The position numbers and the translations under genes were made by a program. The notes under the pieces are model-generated. The model searched no databases. It was not told the origin of the DNA and was given only the letters and a program-made list of their open reading frames with translations. This document shows, one piece after another, positions 21,901-26,813 of a stretch of DNA of 26,813 nucleotides. The DNA is from M3007 sp044350415 (lineage in GTDB: Bacteria; Bacteroidota; Bacteroidia; Chitinophagales; Saprospiraceae). The DNA is taken from NCBI GenBank assembly GCA_044350415.1, contig JBILHQ010000059.1, positions 1-26,813 of the forward strand, written 5' to 3'. The stretch's first letter is position 1, and each line of letters opens with the position of its first letter.

Positions 21901-24900
21901 TTCGTTACCGTTACCGGCGCAAACGGATGCTCCGATGTAGGCCTCACCACAGTGGGAGACAATCCGGTTAACGTTAATATCGGCGGCAATGTAATCGATA
22001 ATACTTCCTGTACCAATAATGGCAATGGCAGTATTGCAATGAATTATTCTCCGCTGAGCGCCACCTTCATCTGGTCGAATAATGCCACCACCACCAATCT
22101 TACAGGATTGCTGCCGGGGGATTATACCGTAACCGTAAGTGCTGGAGGCAGTTGTACGGAAACAGAGACGTTTACGGTATTTGATGATACTGAAATTCCG
22201 GATTTGGTGTTAGGCGTGATGCCTGCTGTCTGCGGATTGCCTAATGGCTCGATTGATTTGTCGGTTTCCGGTGGAATTAGTCCGTACACTTATCACTGGT
22301 CAACTAATGCCATTGCCCAGGATATTCTCAACCTGCCCGCTGGCGATTTTTATGTAACCGTTACCTCCGCCACTGGTTGTACCAATATTGCAGTGGCTAA
22401 TGTTCCCGATAATGATCTGGGGATCACCTTATTCGGTAGTATTTTTGAAAACACATCGTGTTTGTTGCCTAACGGCAATATTTACCTGGATGTATTTCCT
22501 CCGGGTTATAACTATGTTTACAAATGGTCAACAGGGTCCATGCAGATTAATCAATCGGGACTTGGAACCGGTTTTTATACCGTTACCGTAACGCTTGGCA
22601 GTTGCACCGCCTCAGAGACTTTTGAAATGACCACCGATGCAGTGCCTCCTAATCTTGCAGTCACCGGCAGTGCAGCCACTTGTGGTGTTGCCAATGGCAG
22701 TGCTGTGGCTAATGCTACCGGCGGGGTAACACCATATACCTATAAATGGTCGAACAACAACATGACGGCTAATGCAACCAACCTCCTTCCCGGCATTTAT
22801 AAGGTTACGGTTACCGGCGCAAATGGTTGTAGTACCACCGCTTCAGTGACAATACCCAATAACACCATTACCCTGAATGTTACAGGTGTTATTGTGCCCA
22901 ATACTTCATGTACTTCAGGCAATGGTGCACTTGATATCTCTGTGATGCCTGCCGGAACTTATACTTATATTTGGTCGAACGGCGCCACTACGCAGGACCT
23001 TAATTTATTAACGGAAGGAACCTATACGGTTACCGTTTCTCAGGGTGTTTCCTGTTCGTCGTCGGCCAGTTTTGTGGTTTTGAAAAATACTTCTGATCCT
23101 GTTGTTTTGCCTGCCGTGACCGCTGCTATTTGCGGCCAAAGCAACGGCGCTATTGACCTTACCGTAACAGGTGGTTCCACGCCGTATGTTTATCAATGGT
23201 CCAATATGGCCGTTTCAGAAGACCTTTCCGGTATTTTGGCGGGTATTTATACCGTAACTGTTACGGCGGCCAATGGCTGTACGGCTACCGAAGTAATGAA
23301 TGTTGCCAATAACAGTTCCACTTTCAGTTTGTCGGGTACTGCCACTCCTTACTCAAATTGTACAGTAAATAACGGAGCTGTTGATCTGGTGATTACGCCT
23401 CCTGGCGCTTACCAGATAGTTTGGTCTAATATGGCTGTGACAGAAGATTTGTCAGGGTTAACGCCGGGTGCGTATACGGTAACGGTTATACAATCAGGTA
23501 CTTGCAGCGCATCTGCGGCCTTTTTTGTGCTCGATGAGACTACTTATCCAACCTTGTCCCGTTCATTAGTCCCGGAAATTTGTGGACTTTCCAACGCCAG
23601 CATTGACCTGTCGGTGACCGGAGGAGCCACACCTTATGTTTTTTCCTGGTCGTCCACACAGATTACGGAAGACCTGACAGGTATTCCTGCGGGCACCTAT
23701 ACAGTCACGGTTACCGGGGCTAATAATTGCACCGCTATGATCGATGCCATTGTACCGAATAATGCGATTGCCTTTACCGTTGATGGTTTGACTATTCCCA
23801 ACTCCTCCTGTAGTATTATTAATGGCGGCATCGATGTGACCATAACGCCGGCGGGTACCTATACTTATGCATGGTCGAATGCCTCAGCAACGGAAGATCT
23901 CACCGCGATTCCGGGAGGAAGTTATACCGTTACGGTAAGTGCAGGAGGCACTTGTACCAATGCTGCTTCTTATATAGTAGACGATATTACCAATTCCCCA
24001 ACGATCATGGAAACGGTGACTCCGGCACTTTGCGGACATGCAGATGGGGCAGTTAGTCTCAATGTCAGTAGCAGTATTGCCCCTTATACCTTTAAATGGT
24101 CGACCAATGCTACCACTCAGGGATTGACCGGGATTGTTGCCGGCAGTTATACTGTGACGGTAACAGGGGCTAATGGCTGTTCCTCTGTTAGACTGATAAC
24201 TGTTCCCGACAACGCTTATTCCCCTTCGGTAAGTGGTGTGAATGTGCCCAACACCTCTTGCACTGCTCCTAATGGCTCCGTTGCATTAATGGTGACACCT
24301 GCTGCAGCCTATACCTTCATTTGGGATGGAGGGCAAACAACTTCCGGAATCAGTGGCCTTTCTAGTGGTTCGTATTCGGTGACCGTAAGTGCGGGTGGGG
24401 CCTGCACTTCGATAGCCTCGTTTAGTGTGGTTAATGACACAGAGACACCTATCCTGGCTTCCAATTTGGTAAATGCTCTTTGTTCGAAGCCCACCGGCAG
24501 TATCGATCTTACCGTGAGTGGTGCAGTTACGCCATATACTTACCTCTGGTCTACTCTGGCGGTTACAGAAGATATATCAGCCTTGCTTTCAGGCACTTAT
24601 ACGGTTATTGTGACTGCGGCAAATGGATGTACAACGACCGATATGTTTGTGCTGGATAATGATAGCAATAATTTCAATATTGCAGGTGCCGTCACACCCA
24701 ATACTTCTTGTGTTGCGCCCAACGGGGGGATCAATGTCACCATGCTCCCTGCCGGCAGTTATACTTTTAAGTGGTCGACCAATGCATTAACAGAAGATAT
24801 TGCAGGGGTGTCGCCAGGGACCTATACTGTAACGGTAACGGATGCTACGGGTTGTGCTATTTCTGAAATATTAATAATTGGCGAGAATATTACTGCGGTA

Positions 24901-26813
24901 ACAGTGAGCGGGACAGCAACCGGAATTTTGTGTTTTGGAAACGCTGCGGGAGCAATTGATGTAACGGTAGCGACCGGAACACCTGCTTATACTTATCAAT
25001 GGTCGCCTTTGCAACCAGGCAATCCACAGGACTTGACCAATATCCCTGCCGGCAATTACGGATTGACCGTAACGGATACCAAAGGATGTACCAGCGTGAT
25101 TGCTTTTGCCATAACTCAGCCACAGGCTGCGATCATCATTGACTGCGACCAGGGTAAAACGGTCAGTTTGCCGGGTGCCTCCGATGGGGAAGGTTCGGTG
25201 ACTGTAAACGGTGGAACTCCACCATATTCCATTGATTGGGCTCCTGGTGCATCTGCGTCAGGTATTCAGCCAGGTATTTTTAAAATAATTAATATGAGCG
25301 AAGGGAGTTATGGTGTTACCGTCACAGATGCGAATGGATGTACCACTCAATGTGGGTTTAATATTGGTTTGGTGGATTGTACTACAGAAGTTGGAACAAT
25401 GTCTTCTGTTGAGTTGTCGGCATGCGGTGCGGCTTGTCTTACCGCTGTATACAATCCAATTGGTCAGGTATTAGATCCTGAGGATGTACTGCAATTTATT
25501 TTGCATACTGGCTCCAGTAACACCATTGCCAATGAATTAGCGCGCAATAACCAGCCCCAATTCTGTTTTAACCCTGCAACGATGTCGTATGGTGTTACCT
25601 ATTATATATCGGCAGTGGCAGGAAATAACGATGGCGCAGGAAATGTACTTTTGACTGATTTTTGTACCGTGGTTTCTTTTGGTTCTCCCATCCTATTTTA
25701 TGAGAAACCAGACGCCACTGCTGCTCAGCCCGCTGTATTGAATTGTATGCACCAACAGTCCACAATTACCGGTGTTTCCAGTATTCCGGGTGCTGTTTTT
25801 CAATGGACGACTACTGGACAGGGGCAGATTTTCGGCAATTCCAACCAGGCTTCCATCGAGGCAGTGGCTGCGGGTACATACCGGCTTATCATTTCGGCCA
25901 GTGGTTGTGCTGATACTGTTTCGGTGGTGCTGACTGATTTGACTAATCAACCGAAAGCCATCATTTCAGCCGATCCGACAGATATTCTCGATTGTTCTAT
26001 TGACCAGATTATCCTTTCTGGTGAAGTGGAAGGGTCATCGAATGCAAGTACGATTTGGTTATCTAATGGGGTGGTATATGCTACGGGGAGTATCGTACCG
26101 GTGGATCAACCGGGGATTTACCAGTTTGTAGCATTTGATACATTGTCATTTTGTTCAGATACTGCGCTGATTACCATTAATGAAAATCAGGCATACCCGC
26201 CGCTTTTTGTTAACCCTCCTGGTAAAATAACCTGTAATAATCCACAAGTGATGATCTCCGGTGGCTCTCCTTTCACGGGTATTGGTTTCCGGTGGGTGGT
26301 GATTAATGCAACGGATACGATGATCATCAGTAATACTTCCACAGCAACGGTATCACAACCCGGTACCTATTACTTAGTTGGATATGACCCTGCTAATACG
26401 TGTACTAATATGGAAAGTGTGACTGTAACGGCAGACGTGGCATTACCTGTAGCTGATGCGGGGGGGGGCTTTTTGATTGATTGTTTCGGCGAAACAGTAC
26501 CGTTGAATGGCAGTGCTGGCGGCGCGGTAAATTTATCCATTATTTGGACTACCCAAAATGGAAATATCCTTTCCGGAGCACAAACTGTTGCGCCATTGAT
26601 CACATTGCCAGGGACTTATGTTATAAAAGTCATGAATACTGATAATGGTTGTTTCGTTACCGACGAAGTAGTTATTGCTCCTAACTCGCCTGTTGCCACC
26701 TTAGATGTGGTGCAGCCTCCTTGTTTTGGCCAGCGTGGGCGAATTGAAGTGACCAGTGTTTCGGGGGGAGCGCCACCGGTACAGTATTCCCTGAATGGTC
26801 AGCCATTCACGAC
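18910..26813 (+). CDS. Giant SprB-like repeat surface adhesin (3' end beyond window)
   Basis: An uninterrupted frame of 2,634 codons that runs off the window. The signal peptide is MRLLRLIFTAFVFFFTVFFL with cleavage near HAQ (residue 23). A Cys-rich N-terminal domain (~24-157, with DEWFAFFAGSTTITM) precedes a PKD-like domain (~158-250, NVCQGTTTGYSIAPVVGATS). From about residue 348 to 1993 there are eleven pairs of Cys-bracketed repeats. Two further SprB-type repeats follow (~1996-2157), then Ig/PKD-like domains without strict periodicity, and at the window end another SprB motif (SGGAPPVQYSLNGQPF). Proteins of this kind are exported by T9SS and act as mobile or static adhesins in gliding and attachment; the expected C-terminal sorting domain must lie downstream. 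The long secreted product with paired cysteines suggests disulfide-stabilised rods. The N-terminus and frame are secure; the function is family-based. Confidence 0.9.
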   Translation, partial: MRLLRLIFTAFVFFFTVFFLHAQCPPPGFPQPGNSCAMAPILCANLDGYCATINNTNSVQPFPGCPSNVLNNDEWFAFFAGSTTITMVVTPSNCSPGNNMGLQGGIYQGCGGPIMDTQCACTTNPFTLTANNFIIGQIYWMVLDGCSGNVCDYSIDVTVGSTVGVPPANPGPITGPVNVCQGTTTGYSIAPVVGATSYVWTLNPPIVPTPGTGNSINIAWPAGNTTGAQLCVTASNACYSNLTPSCTTIDIIPTPTATLSGSGFMCAGGPPMPVALSVAFTGEAPWKLIYTVNGVAQPPITTSDNPYVLSVSTAGTIGLQSVTTVAGNCPGTVSGSVNIQNIVIAPTTTAVSANCGLPNGSINLTPVGGTAPYTFLWSNGATTEDITGIVGGMTYTATVTAANGCTGTSAVNVTNNNIPFTVSANVTANTTCIGGNGAITLTVNPVGTYTYDWSNSATTAGQTGLTPGPYQVTVSAGGTCTQVVPLTIPDQPNAPVISTTTIPSTCELLNGSINASVSGGISPYTYLWSTGATTQNLTGVMGASYSLTVTGANGCTTASTVNLSNNNPPITITPTVVANTTCNGGNGSISLGIAPPGSYTYTWGGGETTASLTGLIPGPYQVTVNGGGSCTQTATINVPDNPNAPGVTATSFPTTCELSNGSVNISVSGGVTPYMFLWSSGATTQNLTMIAAGSYEVTVTGANGCTRTANVTVNNSNPPFTITPTIVANTICNGGNGSIAITVAPPNTYTYIWSTGGTTTSITGLIPGSYQVTVSAGGVCTATGDYTIPNNPNTPVLTYTTVPSTCDLSNGSINLSVSGGVTPYSFLWSTGATSQNITALQAGGYDVTVTGANGCTSATSVTLGNVNPNFNVSTNIVANTNCNGTGNGAVSLTVTPPPGPYSYIWFNGATTNGLSGLLPGSYAVTVSAGGSCTKTLDITIPDNPNPPVLTFAVTSATCGLSNGAVNLSVSGGVTPYTYIWSSGQTSQDISGVAPNDYFVTVTGANGCSDVGLTTVGDNPVNVNIGGNVIDNTSCTNNGNGSIAMNYSPLSATFIWSNNATTTNLTGLLPGDYTVTVSAGGSCTETETFTVFDDTEIPDLVLGVMPAVCGLPNGSIDLSVSGGISPYTYHWSTNAIAQDILNLPAGDFYVTVTSATGCTNIAVANVPDNDLGITLFGSIFENTSCLLPNGNIYLDVFPPGYNYVYKWSTGSMQINQSGLGTGFYTVTVTLGSCTASETFEMTTDAVPPNLAVTGSAATCGVANGSAVANATGGVTPYTYKWSNNNMTANATNLLPGIYKVTVTGANGCSTTASVTIPNNTITLNVTGVIVPNTSCTSGNGALDISVMPAGTYTYIWSNGATTQDLNLLTEGTYTVTVSQGVSCSSSASFVVLKNTSDPVVLPAVTAAICGQSNGAIDLTVTGGSTPYVYQWSNMAVSEDLSGILAGIYTVTVTAANGCTATEVMNVANNSSTFSLSGTATPYSNCTVNNGAVDLVITPPGAYQIVWSNMAVTEDLSGLTPGAYTVTVIQSGTCSASAAFFVLDETTYPTLSRSLVPEICGLSNASIDLSVTGGATPYVFSWSSTQITEDLTGIPAGTYTVTVTGANNCTAMIDAIVPNNAIAFTVDGLTIPNSSCSIINGGIDVTITPAGTYTYAWSNASATEDLTAIPGGSYTVTVSAGGTCTNAASYIVDDITNSPTIMETVTPALCGHADGAVSLNVSSSIAPYTFKWSTNATTQGLTGIVAGSYTVTVTGANGCSSVRLITVPDNAYSPSVSGVNVPNTSCTAPNGSVALMVTPAAAYTFIWDGGQTTSGISGLSSGSYSVTVSAGGACTSIASFSVVNDTETPILASNLVNALCSKPTGSIDLTVSGAVTPYTYLWSTLAVTEDISALLSGTYTVIVTAANGCTTTDMFVLDNDSNNFNIAGAVTPNTSCVAPNGGINVTMLPAGSYTFKWSTNALTEDIAGVSPGTYTVTVTDATGCAISEILIIGENITAVTVSGTATGILCFGNAAGAIDVTVATGTPAYTYQWSPLQPGNPQDLTNIPAGNYGLTVTDTKGCTSVIAFAITQPQAAIIIDCDQGKTVSLPGASDGEGSVTVNGGTPPYSIDWAPGASASGIQPGIFKIINMSEGSYGVTVTDANGCTTQCGFNIGLVDCTTEVGTMSSVELSACGAACLTAVYNPIGQVLDPEDVLQFILHTGSSNTIANELARNNQPQFCFNPATMSYGVTYYISAVAGNNDGAGNVLLTDFCTVVSFGSPILFYEKPDATAAQPAVLNCMHQQSTITGVSSIPGAVFQWTTTGQGQIFGNSNQASIEAVAAGTYRLIISASGCADTVSVVLTDLTNQPKAIISADPTDILDCSIDQIILSGEVEGSSNASTIWLSNGVVYATGSIVPVDQPGIYQFVAFDTLSFCSDTALITINENQAYPPLFVNPPGKITCNNPQVMISGGSPFTGIGFRWVVINATDTMIISNTSTATVSQPGTYYLVGYDPANTCTNMESVTVTADVALPVADAGGGFLIDCFGETVPLNGSAGGAVNLSIIWTTQNGNILSGAQTVAPLITLPGTYVIKVMNTDNGCFVTDEVVIAPNSPVATLDVVQPPCFGQRGRIEVTSVSGGAPPVQYSLNGQPFT
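19960..24890 (+). repeat. Eleven alternating A/B repeat pairs, ~450-bp period
   Basis: Type A repeats start with (T/V/I)CGLxNGSI, contain SGGVTPYTYLWSTGATTQNL and end in VTVTGANGCT. Type B repeats start with NTSCxxxNGSI, have PPGTYTYxWSNGATT in place of the GGxxPY turn, and end in VTVSAGGSCT. The first type A cysteine codons fall at 19972, 20425, 20875, 21325, 21781, 22231, 22681, 23131, 23581, 24031 and 24481: steps of 453, 450, 450, 456 and then 450 six times. Each repeat carries one Cys near each end, consistent with an intradomain disulfide. Sequence identity between units is moderate while length is nearly fixed, which implies selection on unit length. Confidence 0.9.

Overview
The window looks like a chromosomal segment of a Bacteroidota bacterium, most likely a Saprospiria-type organism (Haliscomenobacter/Lewinella-like); the genus is an inference. 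The signs are type IX secretion (T9SS) C-terminal sorting domains on two secreted enzymes, a TonB-dependent receptor, a giant SprB-like adhesin, a TPR-HTH membrane regulator of a Bacteroidota type, and -7 boxes of the form TAnnTTTG. No rRNA, tRNA or CRISPR array was seen.

Bases 1 to about 9.1 kb are accessory in character: mostly AT-rich, rich in dispersed and tandem repeats, and carrying fragments. They hold a DadA-like FAD oxidoreductase, a long fold-type I aminotransferase, a pentapeptide-repeat protein with a broken 3' end, a TPR lipoprotein/HTH regulator, a 135-residue protein that reads as an ADF/cofilin domain, and a chimeric remnant in which a patatin N-terminus runs into a tyrosine-recombinase C-terminus. 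A conserved ~100-bp leader with a hairpin and T-run lies directly upstream of the aminotransferase and pentapeptide genes, with a diverged version upstream of the cofilin gene. A 190-bp repeat (R1) occurs three times, a 165-bp repeat (R2) twice, and one 84-bp inverted repeat resembles an integron attC site. Together these suggest a repeat-mediated gene-capture or rearrangement zone.

From 9.2 to 12.65 kb there are two tandem paralogous secreted metallophosphoesterases, both on the minus strand and both with T9SS tails. A 2OG-Fe(II) oxygenase follows, then a decayed gene with at least four lesions and a strong bidirectional terminator. From 14.6 to 18.6 kb a di-heme cytochrome c peroxidase lipoprotein and a FecA-like TonB-dependent receptor are transcribed divergently from a region holding two near-identical 32-bp sites 94 bp apart, which suggests shared (perhaps metal-responsive) control.

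From 18.91 kb to the end runs one uninterrupted open frame of more than 2,634 codons, open at the window edge. It encodes a signal peptide, an N-terminal domain, a PKD-like domain, eleven alternating pairs of two Cys-bracketed SprB-like repeat types with an almost invariant 450-bp period, then further SprB and Ig/PKD-like domains. This is a probable T9SS-exported surface adhesin.

The most unusual item is the bacterial ADF/cofilin homologue at 7810-8217 (minus strand), a family normally confined to eukaryotes, set inside the repeat-rich island.
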